In this document: positions 44,238 through 51,643 of the stretch, piece by piece
Position numbering within the stretch: the stretch's first letter is position 1
Layout: every line of letters starts with the position of its first letter
Notes under the pieces: generated by a model
Databases searched by the model: none
What the model was told of the DNA's origin: nothing
The model's input: only the letters and a program-made list of their open reading frames with translations
Translations under genes and position numbers: made by a program
Assembly (NCBI RefSeq): GCF_000633415.1
Contig: NZ_AYMV01000032.1
Location: 21,802 to 85,801, forward strand
Direction of reading: 5' to 3'
Length of the DNA stretch: 64,000 nt
DNA from: Leucobacter sp. PH1c
GTDB lineage: Bacteria; Actinomycetota; Actinomycetes; Actinomycetales; Microbacteriaceae

Positions 44238-45128
44238 GTGACCTGGACCGGATCCCCCGATGCACGCCCGAGCGTGCGCATCTCCGCCCTCGCGCCCGGG
44301 CTGCAGAAGACCGAGCGCCGCGTCGCCGAGGCGATCGCGCAGGATCGCGGCCGGGCCGTCGAGCTCACGGCGCAGGAGCTCGCCGAGTGGGTGGGCGTCG
44401 GCCGCACGACCGTGATCCGCGCGGCGCAGTCCCTCGGCTACGAGGGATACCCGCAGCTGCGCGTCGCCCTCGTGCAGGAGCTCGCCCTCGAGTCCGCCGC
44501 GCACGGCACCGCAGGCGGTTCCGTCGCGGGCAGCGCCGACGGCAGCGCGCTCGGCGCACTCCGCTCCCGCATCGCGCAGGTGGGCGCGCGGCTGGGCGAC
44601 ACGCTCGCCGCGCTCACCCCCGAGGCCGTCGACGCCTTCCTCGAAGCACTCGCAGAGTCCCACCGCGTGCTCGTCGTGGCGAACGGGCTCTCCGGCCCGC
44701 TCGGGCTCGCGCTCGTGATGCGGCTCAACGCGGCCGGCCGCTCGGTGGAGCACTTCGCCGACCCCCTCGCGCAGCAGATCGCGGCGCGGCAGCTCGGCCC
44801 GGGCTCCGCCTGCATCGTGTTCTCCGGCTCGGGCGCGAACCGGCCGACGCTCGAGGCGATGGCCGCGGCCCGTGAGGGCGGGGCGCGGGTGATTGCGATC
44901 ACCTCGTTCGCGCGCTCGGCCATCGTGGCGCAGGCCGATGTCGCGCTCGTCGTCCCGCCCGTGAACGACACCTTCCACGACGAGCTGATCCACACCTCGC
45001 GGGCCGCGCTCATGCTCCTCACCGAGGAGCTCGTCGATCTGTTCGTCGAGCGCAGCGGGGAGCGCGGCCGCGCCGCACGAGCCGCGGCGCTCGACGTCCT
45101 CGCCGGGGCGATCACCGAACAGGAATGA
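44238..45128 (+). CDS. RpiR/MurR family transcriptional regulator
   Basis: This 296-residue regulator has an RpiR helix-turn-helix (LTAQELAEWVGVGRTTVIRAA, about residues 43-63) and a C-terminal SIS domain that binds phosphorylated sugars, with VLVVANGLSGPLG and VFSGSGANRPTLEA. RpiR proteins regulate use of phosphosugars and related compounds. As the last gene of the HAD-phnDCEE operon it probably controls it, acting at the dyad 39970-39992. The SIS domain hints that the imported compound, or its product, is a sugar phosphate rather than a simple phosphonate (inference). GGAGG lies upstream of the GTG. Confidence 0.85.
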   Translation: MTWTGSPDARPSVRISALAPGLQKTERRVAEAIAQDRGRAVELTAQELAEWVGVGRTTVIRAAQSLGYEGYPQLRVALVQELALESAAHGTAGGSVAGSADGSALGALRSRIAQVGARLGDTLAALTPEAVDAFLEALAESHRVLVVANGLSGPLGLALVMRLNAAGRSVEHFADPLAQQIAARQLGPGSACIVFSGSGANRPTLEAMAAAREGGARVIAITSFARSAIVAQADVALVVPPVNDTFHDELIHTSRAALMLLTEELVDLFVERSGERGRAARAAALDVLAGAITEQE

Positions 45129-45243
45129 GGCCGCAGCGGAGCTGCACCGGGCTGAACGAGCGGACGACGCGCACCCGCGCGATCCCCCGCCCGCGGATCG
45201 CGCGCCGCGCACCCTCTCGGAGCGCTCGGGAAGCTCCGGGTGC

Positions 45244-45249
45244 CAGACT
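45244..45249 (+). promoter_or_regulatory. -10-like CAGACT, possible leaderless promoter
   Basis: CAGACT is followed by six bases and the ATG at 45256, the same geometry as at 9978 and 10560. Confidence 0.35.
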
Positions 45250-45255
45250 GGGCGC

Positions 45256-46053
45256 ATGACACGCACCGCACTCATCACCGGGGCCTCCGCGGGTCTCGGA
45301 ACCGAGTTCGCCAGGCAGCTCGCGGCGCTCGGCATGCGCGTGGTGCTCGTCGCGCGCGACGCCGAGCGGCTCGACCGCCTCGCCGCCGAGCTCGGTGCGG
45401 CGCCCGGTGCCGGCGCGGACCCCGGCGAGCGGGCCGAGGTGCTCGTCGCCGATCTCACCACCGAGGCGGGCTTGGAGCGGGTCGCGGCGCGGCTCTCGGA
45501 TCCGGACCGCCCCATCGATCTCCTCATCAACAACGCGGGCTTCGGCGTCTTCGAGAGCTTCGAACGGAGCAGCATCGCCGACGAGCGCCGGATGCACGAG
45601 CTGCTCTCATGGGCTCCGCTCCGGCTCGCGCACGCGGCGATCCCCGGCATGCTCGAGCGCGGCGAGGGCTGGATCCTCACCGTCGCGAGCGTGGCCGCGT
45701 TCACCCCCACAGGCACCTACGGGGCCGCGAAGGCCGCGGTGGTGTCGCTCTCGCGATCGCTGAACGCCCGCTACCGCCGCCGCGGCGTGCGCGTCACGGC
45801 GCTGTGCCCTGGCCTGCTCGCCACCGAGTTTCACGAACGCATGGGCGAAGATCACCTCCCGCAGCTCCCCCGCATCGCGTGGGCGGACACCGCGCGCGTC
45901 GCCCGCGAGGGGCTCCGTGCGGTGCACGCCGGCCGCGCGGTGCACGTGTCGGACTGGCGGTACCGGCTCGCGGTGCCGCTCACGAGGATCCTCCCGGATC
46001 GAGTGCTCGAGCGCATGACGACCACCAATGCCCAGGAGTCGGGCCGCGCCTGA
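45256..46053 (+). CDS. Short-chain dehydrogenase/reductase
   Basis: This 265-residue SDR has the cofactor motif TGASAGLG at residues 9-16, NNAGFG, the catalytic Ser in VASVAAFTP and the YGAAKAA active-site Tyr and Lys. ARD after the second strand suggests preference for NADP(H). The C-terminal 40 residues are basic and could be membrane-associated. The substrate is unknown. There is no operon partner upstream; the ankyrin gene follows by 25 nt. Confidence 0.88.
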   Translation: MTRTALITGASAGLGTEFARQLAALGMRVVLVARDAERLDRLAAELGAAPGAGADPGERAEVLVADLTTEAGLERVAARLSDPDRPIDLLINNAGFGVFESFERSSIADERRMHELLSWAPLRLAHAAIPGMLERGEGWILTVASVAAFTPTGTYGAAKAAVVSLSRSLNARYRRRGVRVTALCPGLLATEFHERMGEDHLPQLPRIAWADTARVAREGLRAVHAGRAVHVSDWRYRLAVPLTRILPDRVLERMTTTNAQESGRA

Positions 46054-46078
46054 CGCGACGATCACGGAGAATAGAGGA

Positions 46079-46468
46079 ATGAACGATTCGACGGCCGACG
46101 CGCTCCCCGATGACGTGCTGCAGTTCGCGCACGCGCTCTTCGATCTCGCCCGCGCGGGCGACGTCGAGCAGCTGACGGCCGCGATCGACCAGGGCGTGCC
46201 GGTCGATCTCACGGACGCCCAGGGCAACACGCTGCTGATGCTCGCGGCGTACCACGGGCACGCACCGCTCGTGGTGGCGCTCGCGGAGCGCGGGGCCGAT
46301 CTCGACCGCCCGAACGATCGCGCGCAGACTCCGCTGGCCGGCGCGGTGTTCAAGCGCGCCACCGAGGTCATCGAGGCGCTCGTCAGCCGCGGGGCCGACC
46401 TCGACGCGGGCACCCCGACGGCACGTGCGACGGCCGCGATGTTCCAGGTGGAGCTGCCTCAGCGCTGA
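46079..46468 (+). CDS. Ankyrin-repeat protein
   Basis: This 129-residue soluble protein carries about three ankyrin repeats: GNTLLMLAAYHGHAPLVVAL, then AQTPLAGAVFKRATEVIEAL and a last incomplete unit ending near GTPTARATAAM. These are protein-binding scaffolds. Its partner may be the preceding SDR, but this is inference. I chose the ATG at 46079 as the natural start before a 30-residue lead-in. Confidence 0.85.
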   Translation: MNDSTADALPDDVLQFAHALFDLARAGDVEQLTAAIDQGVPVDLTDAQGNTLLMLAAYHGHAPLVVALAERGADLDRPNDRAQTPLAGAVFKRATEVIEALVSRGADLDAGTPTARATAAMFQVELPQR

Positions 46469-46799
46469 CGCGGATCAGCCCTGGCTCTTCCGGGAGACGC
46501 CTCCCGCCCGAGCTTTTCCGTGGCTCCGGCACCCCGGTGAACACCTACCCGGCCGCTCTCCTCTCTCTAGGTACTGAGCCGTCTGCCAGGGGTTAACGCG
46601 TCCCTCCCCACGCCGCTTCCCGAATCGACGGCCAGAGCAGCGGCGCCAATACCCCTGTTCGGGCACAGAAACCGCCCGTGCGCCTCAGCACGGTTGCGCC
46701 CCCAGCGCGCTGCATCTCCGCGCTCAGTATGCGAATTCTGGCTGTTATGTTCACTCGCACACCCCAGTCAGCAATCGCACACACGAAGGAGATCCTCGA
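46469..46799. other. 331-bp intergenic region, left edge of the accessory island
   Basis: No gene, tRNA or strong hairpin is visible. It includes the upstream region of the secreted peptide gene at 46800, with AAGGAG 8 nt before the start. I could not identify a convincing -35/-10 pair. Confidence 0.5.
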
Positions 46800-47156
46800 A
46801 TGATTCGCAAGCGATTGATCACCCTCTTAGCAGGAGCAGCGCTCATCAGCGTCGGAATATCCGGGGCGGGGAGCACGCTGAGCGCCAGCCCGGCCCAGGC
46901 CGGTGGAGGCTCGGCAAGCGGCCAGTACGGTTATAAGTGGGGAGATATCTGCTACCCCGACTGCAATGGGCGTTGGGTCTATAACGTCAGTGCTCAGGTC
47001 GTCTGGTCGGAATTCTGGCACAACACTGCTCATCACAAGACCGGCGTGCAGGCAGACTCGCGGCTGCGCTGGGCACGAAGCGGCCCTTGGTCATGGGCAC
47101 GCGTCGCGATGTTCCGTGCTCCAGTCCAGAACTACCACTTCGCGAAGCTGACATGA
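46800..47156 (+). CDS. Secreted lactococcin-972-like peptide precursor
   Basis: This 118-residue protein has a Sec signal peptide (MIRKRLITLLAGAALISVG, cleavage after AQA near residue 34). The mature part of about 84 residues is rich in Trp, His and aromatic residues: WVYNVSAQVVWSEFWHN, HHKTGVQADSR, GPWSWARVAMFR. Spacing of the His, Val, Gly-x-Trp-x-x-Ala and final aromatic residues resembles lactococcin 972 family bacteriocins, which inhibit septum formation by binding lipid II. The mature part has two Cys (ICYPDC). The stop overlaps the lipoprotein gene start (ATGA). An alternative is an unrelated small secreted protein. Confidence 0.65.
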   Translation: MIRKRLITLLAGAALISVGISGAGSTLSASPAQAGGGSASGQYGYKWGDICYPDCNGRWVYNVSAQVVWSEFWHNTAHHKTGVQADSRLRWARSGPWSWARVAMFRAPVQNYHFAKLT

Positions 47157-47824
47157 GACACCGTGCACGGCACGCGGGCCCGCCCAGACCCCTGTTCACC
47201 GGCGCCCTCCTCGCCGCCGCGCTGTTCGGCCTCAGCGGCTGCAGCATCGATGCCGCTCCGGGGATCGAGCGAGGCGCGCCTGCTCCCGGTGAGGCATTCA
47301 CTGGTCCGTATGCCTCCGAGTTCGAACAGGCATTTCGGCACGCCCGCACCGAGGCGGAGCGTGATGTCCTCGCGGACGGACAGATCACCGAGGCCGAAGC
47401 ACAGGAAATACTCGAGAGCTTCCGGCTCTGCCTCGATGCAGTCGGAATCACCCTGATCGAGCACACGGGCGACTCGGTCGAGATGGAAGGGGATCCCGCT
47501 CGGATCCCGCCCGAGCAGATCGACGAACGTGCGGAGACCTGTTCGCAGGAGACTGGCGAGGCGGTGATCCTGACGCTCTACGCCATCATGCGGCAGGATC
47601 CGGGGCACGAGTTCACTCCGGAACGAGTCGTCGAGTGCCTGGTGCGCGCAGGAGTGGTTCCGGAATCCTTCACCGTTGACGAGTACACGTCTTCCGGGAT
47701 TGAGCGCCTGCACCCGGGCCAGCAGCTGTACACCGATGCCGGCGCAGAGACCCAACGCAAGCTGTCGAAGTGCGAGAGCGACCCCATCGCGTCCTTCATC
47801 GACGAGGCGACACAGCCGGGGTGA
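47153..47824 (+). CDS. Lipoprotein coupled to the secreted peptide, possible immunity factor
   Basis: This 223-residue lipoprotein has an N-terminal signal with lipobox LSGC. The mature domain is mostly helical and acidic: EAFTGPYASEFEQAFRHA, DGQITEAEAQEILESFRLCL, and three further Cys (ETCSQET, ECLVRAG, SKCESDP). No catalytic motif is seen and I know no family name. Its start overlaps the stop of the bacteriocin-like gene, so both are made together. Surface anchoring next to a secreted peptide suggests immunity or delivery (inference). Confidence 0.7.
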   Translation: MRHRARHAGPPRPLFTGALLAAALFGLSGCSIDAAPGIERGAPAPGEAFTGPYASEFEQAFRHARTEAERDVLADGQITEAEAQEILESFRLCLDAVGITLIEHTGDSVEMEGDPARIPPEQIDERAETCSQETGEAVILTLYAIMRQDPGHEFTPERVVECLVRAGVVPESFTVDEYTSSGIERLHPGQQLYTDAGAETQRKLSKCESDPIASFIDEATQPG

Positions 47825-47839
47825 ACCCGGGAAACGCAG

Positions 47840-47869
47840 AACGGCGGGATCCCGAAGGATCCCGCCGTT
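47840..47869 (+). terminator. Terminator of the peptide-lipoprotein operon
   Basis: A 13-bp perfect stem (47840-47852 with 47857-47869) and a 4-nt loop lie 16 nt after the stop at 47824. Confidence 0.75.
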
Positions 47870-48248
47870 GCTCGTGGGGTGTCTCAGGAAATCGGGAAGC
47901 CGTTGCGGCACTTGGTCTTCCAACCAGGCAGCGACCCCGGTTTCCAGCTTGGGACGCGACCTTTTCCAGCCCGCCCTGTCGCTGCATTCGAGATCCCTTG
48001 CGCTGCCCGTGCCAGAACAGCCAGCAGGGCCCCCTCTCCCCGGCCGGGGTGTAGACCTACCTTGAAGCATCGCCGCACCTTTCCCGGTTTCCTTTCCTGG
48101 CTAGGTTCTGGGGAAGACCCGGCGAGATACTGGTCGCACCTTGAAGCCGAGTTGGATCGGCACCGGACCAGCCCGCGGGGAAAGCGTTTGGGGTCCCGCT
48201 TCTGGGTGGAAGCGGGACCCCAACGGCGGCGGCAGAGCTAGTGCATTG
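47870..48248. other. Noncoding stretch between convergent units
   Basis: Apart from the hairpin at 48188-48223 I see no gene or RNA here. Short open frames lack ribosome sites and credible composition. ACCTTGAAGC occurs twice, at 48058-48067 and 48138-48147. Confidence 0.45.
48188..48223 (-). terminator. Terminator of the helicase cassette
   Basis: A 14-bp stem (48188-48201 with 48210-48223) and 8-nt loop lie 26 nt past the stop of the last minus-strand gene at 48249. Confidence 0.7.
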
Positions 48249-48632
48249 TTACGGCGCCTGAGCGCGCCGTAACAGGAGTGCTCTTGCAGCGCTTTCTGCG
48301 GCAACCTTGCTGGTCCGAGTCAATGGCATTGCCATGGCGATCAAGACAAGACAGACTGAGGCGAGGATCACCAGCACGCTGAGCTCATTCGTTTGTTCGT
48401 TTGGCACCCAGTTCGATGCGAACGCGATTGCGGACACGACCAGGGCGTATGAAGCGAGCAGCGTTGAGCGCAACGGTCGCATCGCTTCCTCGCGAGCTAC
48501 ATCGAAGTCCGACACGGTGAGGCCCTGCTCCTTGGAGGTGATGGGCTGCTGCTCGCCTGGAAGGGCTTGCAGGTAGGTGTTGATCGAAGCGATCGTTCTC
48601 GACCGGTTCTTCTGTTTCTCGAAGGTCCTCAC
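48249..48632 (-). CDS. Small two-helix membrane protein of the helicase cassette
   Basis: This 127-residue protein has a polar, basic N-terminal half (MRTFEKQKNRSRT, then STLL near residue 57) and two adjacent membrane helices (about residues 59-74 and 84-103), with a short basic tail. Its GTG start overlaps the stop of the helicase gene (GTGA), so the two are made together. I recognise no family. A membrane partner for a nucleic-acid enzyme fits a sensor/effector arrangement, but this is inference. Confidence 0.75.
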   Translation of the reverse strand: MRTFEKQKNRSRTIASINTYLQALPGEQQPITSKEQGLTVSDFDVAREEAMRPLRSTLLASYALVVSAIAFASNWVPNEQTNELSVLVILASVCLVLIAMAMPLTRTSKVAAESAARALLLRRAQAP

Positions 48633-51382
48633 GGCGCAGCTCGCTTGAGGGTGGGCCTGGGCTGGCGGGTTGTGGGGTTCAAGCCGCGTCTGGTCTTGAG
48701 GAGTGCTTCGTCTTTCCCGGTTTCACGGAGTGTCAGGCTCGAGAGCACTTGATGTTCGACTTCAGGACTCCAATAGATGCTCAGGTGTTTCCGGGCCCGG
48801 GTGATCGCGGTGTAGAAGATCGGGTGGGTGATGTTGCCCTCGTTGGCGTTGGTGATGACGATCTTCACGGATTCGTACTCGAGGCCTTGCGCTTTGTGGA
48901 TCGAGACGGCGTACGCGACTTGGAAGGGTGTCAGGCCTTGCGTCGATTCGTCGTCTTGGTCGCTGCTCCCGCGCTTCTCGACGTCGAACTGGACTGTCCG
49001 TTCCGACACGTATCGAAGCCCTGCTGCTTGGGCTTCGACGGCAGTGAAGTTCTTGTCGAGTTCGACATCGAATGTGATGCGTCCAGGCCTGTCCTGCTGG
49101 ATTCTCGTGATGGTGCCCTTGAGGTTGTTGAAGATGAGGGGGCGGAAGAGGTCGAGTTCGTTGAACAGGACCGGGTCGCCGACCTTGTACAGGCTCCCGT
49201 TCCAGCGGAAGGCAGGGTTGGGGTTGATGGCTTGGAAGAAACGGTTGATGTTGTTGATGCCGTAGAGGCCGTCGTAGTTGAGGCAGAGCACGATCTCGTC
49301 CTGGTGGCTCGAGTTGAAGAGTCGATGGTCCAGGGGGACGGAGTAGCCGTTTGAGGTGAGCGTTTCTTCGATTCTGTCGTCCAGCGTTCGGACTCGGGTC
49401 CAGAGGTTCAGCAGGCCGGGATCGTCTGTGCGGTACGGGGTGGTGAGCTCGAACACTGCGCTGGACGGGAGGTAGGAACCCAGCAGGGAGAACCAGTTCC
49501 CGAAAGCGATCGATTCGATCTGGTACTTGTCGCCGACGAGCACGAGTCGCTTGAACGCCGTCCGGTTCAGCACTTCGAGGAGGTCCGCGTTGCCGACGGT
49601 GCTGCTCTCGTCGATGACGACCAGGTCGTACACGATCTGGGAGTTTGCCAGGTACTTGTGTCTGGCCAGGGTCCGGTACTCGGAGTTGTGGTTTGTAGTG
49701 CGGCGGCGGAGGTTCTCAATGGCAGGGTTGGTGTGTGCCAGGAAGAGCTTTTTCTCCGAACGAAACAGTTCGGAGATGTGCCCGACCATCGTGGACTTGC
49801 CGGTCCCGGCGGCGCCGTAGATAGCGGCGACTTTCGAGTCGGCGAAGAGAGCACGTAGTGCGTCCTTCTTGGCTTCGTCGTCGACCACTTCGGGGTGTGC
49901 CGTAAGCCACGCCTCGACTTCGGTTGCGTGAGTGGCAATTCCGTGCTTCGCGTCTATTTGGAGCTTCTTGATGATGTCGACGACGTCGTCTTCGTAGCCC
50001 TTGATGTAGAGGTGCCGGTTGTCGTGCTTCAAGGCGCGTTTGGTGTGGGCGGCGGTCGGCGGGAGTGCGTCGTTGTGCTGCTTGATCAGGCCGTCGAGAT
50101 CATCACCGAAGTGTTCGGCAAGATCCTTTGCCGGGGTGTAGATCCTCCCTTCGGTCTCAACATTGTTGCGGAGCCGGCGGGCCAGGAGCTCGTGCTCCCG
50201 GCCCGCCGTGTCGATGCTGGCCAGCAGGTCCCCGTAGGAGGGGTTATGGCGTTTGGGAGAAGTGCAGAAGGGCATGCCTTCGAACGGGCGGCAGCTGCTA
50301 CTGACGTGCAAACCGGAGAGAGGATCGAGCGGCTCGCCTTGCCACTGTTCTTTGAGGACCACGTTCCGCATCCGCAGCATCAGATATCTGATGAGGAGGT
50401 AACCGGCTCTCTTGCTGCGAATCAGAGCACGGGCCTGGTCAAGAACGTCAAGGAACTTGGTCTGCCCGGCGCCTTCTGCAAGCTTGGAGCGGAGCTGCAG
50501 GTAGGCGGCATCTTCGAGATCCATGATGTCGAGGAGGTTCGACCGGGTCAGGGTGAGGTGGCGCATCAACGCCTGGTACACGCGGCTCCGCTTGGACACT
50601 TGACCCAACTGGACACCGAAGAGGTGCGCGAAGTGTTCGATTTCGCATGGACGAATCGATACTTTCCAGGAGCGGATGAGTGTGATCGGCATGGCTTTCC
50701 CGAACACTTCGATGTGGTCGCTGTCCAAGATCAAGCTTGCCGCGTACTTGTCGGTCATGTCGATGTCGGTGAAGGCGATGGAGCGGTCTGCTTTGCTGCC
50801 GCTGTTCTTCGCTGTGGAGTAGGAGACCTCGTACAAGATTCGACCGTGTACGACGAACGGTCGGCTGCTGTGGATGTAGAAGCGGTCGTTCTCTTCCGGG
50901 AGGTCCTGGCCGCCCTGTCGGAGGGCGTCGATCCGTGCCGCGATCTTCTCGTGATACTCGCGCAGGGCTGGGTCCTGATCTGTCGGGAAGTCTGAGAGGT
51001 TGTGTAGGACGCTCAACCCCATCTCGTTCTGAGCGATCTCTCGAACGCGGATGAGGTACTCGTAGTACTTCATCATGAGTCGCTCGGACGGATCACCATC
51101 GAGGGTGTAGTGGGAGACGCTGACCTGGAGCAACTTGTGGAAACGGATGAGGGCGCACAGCCGTGCTTTCCCGCTGATGGCGTCCCGGGCCGGACCGACC
51201 TCGGCGTAGTGGAACGGCGCGGTGCCATCCTGCCGATGCGCCCGGACCATGAGCGCTTCGACAAGATTGCGTAGCTGCTGCAAGACATTCATCGACAGCA
51301 AGTCGCGTTCCTCACCCAACTGCTCGATGTTGCGACAGATCGCGTCACTCGCGCTGCGGATCTGCTCGTCGATACTCGCCAC
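48629..51382 (-). CDS. SF1 (RecD-like) helicase-type ATPase with a long unknown N-terminal half
   Basis: This 917-residue protein has a complete SF1 motor in its C-terminal 400 residues: Walker A GAAGTGKST (523-531), Walker B VVIDESS (588-594), motif III LVGDKYQ (615-621), the motif IV region TTPYRT (647-652), VSIHKAQGLEYESV (826-839) and YTAITRARK (857-865). The order fits the RecD/UvrD-like family. Residues 1-510 match no domain I know and show many charged helices. It is the third gene of a minus-strand cassette. The 72-nt gap upstream and the GTGA overlap downstream indicate one operon. Base composition is lower in G+C than flanking genes. A nucleic-acid role in defence is inferred. Confidence 0.8.
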   Translation of the reverse strand: MASIDEQIRSASDAICRNIEQLGEERDLLSMNVLQQLRNLVEALMVRAHRQDGTAPFHYAEVGPARDAISGKARLCALIRFHKLLQVSVSHYTLDGDPSERLMMKYYEYLIRVREIAQNEMGLSVLHNLSDFPTDQDPALREYHEKIAARIDALRQGGQDLPEENDRFYIHSSRPFVVHGRILYEVSYSTAKNSGSKADRSIAFTDIDMTDKYAASLILDSDHIEVFGKAMPITLIRSWKVSIRPCEIEHFAHLFGVQLGQVSKRSRVYQALMRHLTLTRSNLLDIMDLEDAAYLQLRSKLAEGAGQTKFLDVLDQARALIRSKRAGYLLIRYLMLRMRNVVLKEQWQGEPLDPLSGLHVSSSCRPFEGMPFCTSPKRHNPSYGDLLASIDTAGREHELLARRLRNNVETEGRIYTPAKDLAEHFGDDLDGLIKQHNDALPPTAAHTKRALKHDNRHLYIKGYEDDVVDIIKKLQIDAKHGIATHATEVEAWLTAHPEVVDDEAKKDALRALFADSKVAAIYGAAGTGKSTMVGHISELFRSEKKLFLAHTNPAIENLRRRTTNHNSEYRTLARHKYLANSQIVYDLVVIDESSTVGNADLLEVLNRTAFKRLVLVGDKYQIESIAFGNWFSLLGSYLPSSAVFELTTPYRTDDPGLLNLWTRVRTLDDRIEETLTSNGYSVPLDHRLFNSSHQDEIVLCLNYDGLYGINNINRFFQAINPNPAFRWNGSLYKVGDPVLFNELDLFRPLIFNNLKGTITRIQQDRPGRITFDVELDKNFTAVEAQAAGLRYVSERTVQFDVEKRGSSDQDDESTQGLTPFQVAYAVSIHKAQGLEYESVKIVITNANEGNITHPIFYTAITRARKHLSIYWSPEVEHQVLSSLTLRETGKDEALLKTRRGLNPTTRQPRPTLKRAAP

Positions 51383-51454
51383 GAACTTCCTACTTTCAGA
51401 TCAGGGCGAGCGGCGCCGTACAGGCGCGGTGAAGCCTCGCTCCGGGTTTCCTTC

Positions 51455-51643
51455 TCAAGAGATTGCGCATTCACACGCAGGCCGATTCATCGGCCCCGAC
51501 GCGTCTGCGAGAACAGCTTTGCGCCCCGGCCCGATGCCCTCATCTTCCAGGAATTCGTACGGCCATTCTTGATGGCGTGTGGCCTGTCGCAAGAATGTTT
51601 CAACGCCACATGCAATGCAGTCACGTGCCGCGCCCCGGCTCAT
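51455..51643 (-). CDS. Small Cys-containing protein within the helicase cassette
   Basis: This frame encodes 62 residues: MSRGAARDCIACGVETFLRQ, then EWPYEFLEDEG and a final PACECAIS. CxxC and CxC pairs could bind a metal. The ATG overlaps the stop of the upstream membrane-protein gene (ATGA), the same coupling as the helicase/small-membrane pair, which is the main evidence that it is real. No family is recognised. If it is not a gene, the stretch 51383-51639 is an intergenic gap. Confidence 0.45.
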   Translation of the reverse strand: MSRGAARDCIACGVETFLRQATRHQEWPYEFLEDEGIGPGRKAVLADASGPMNRPACECAIS

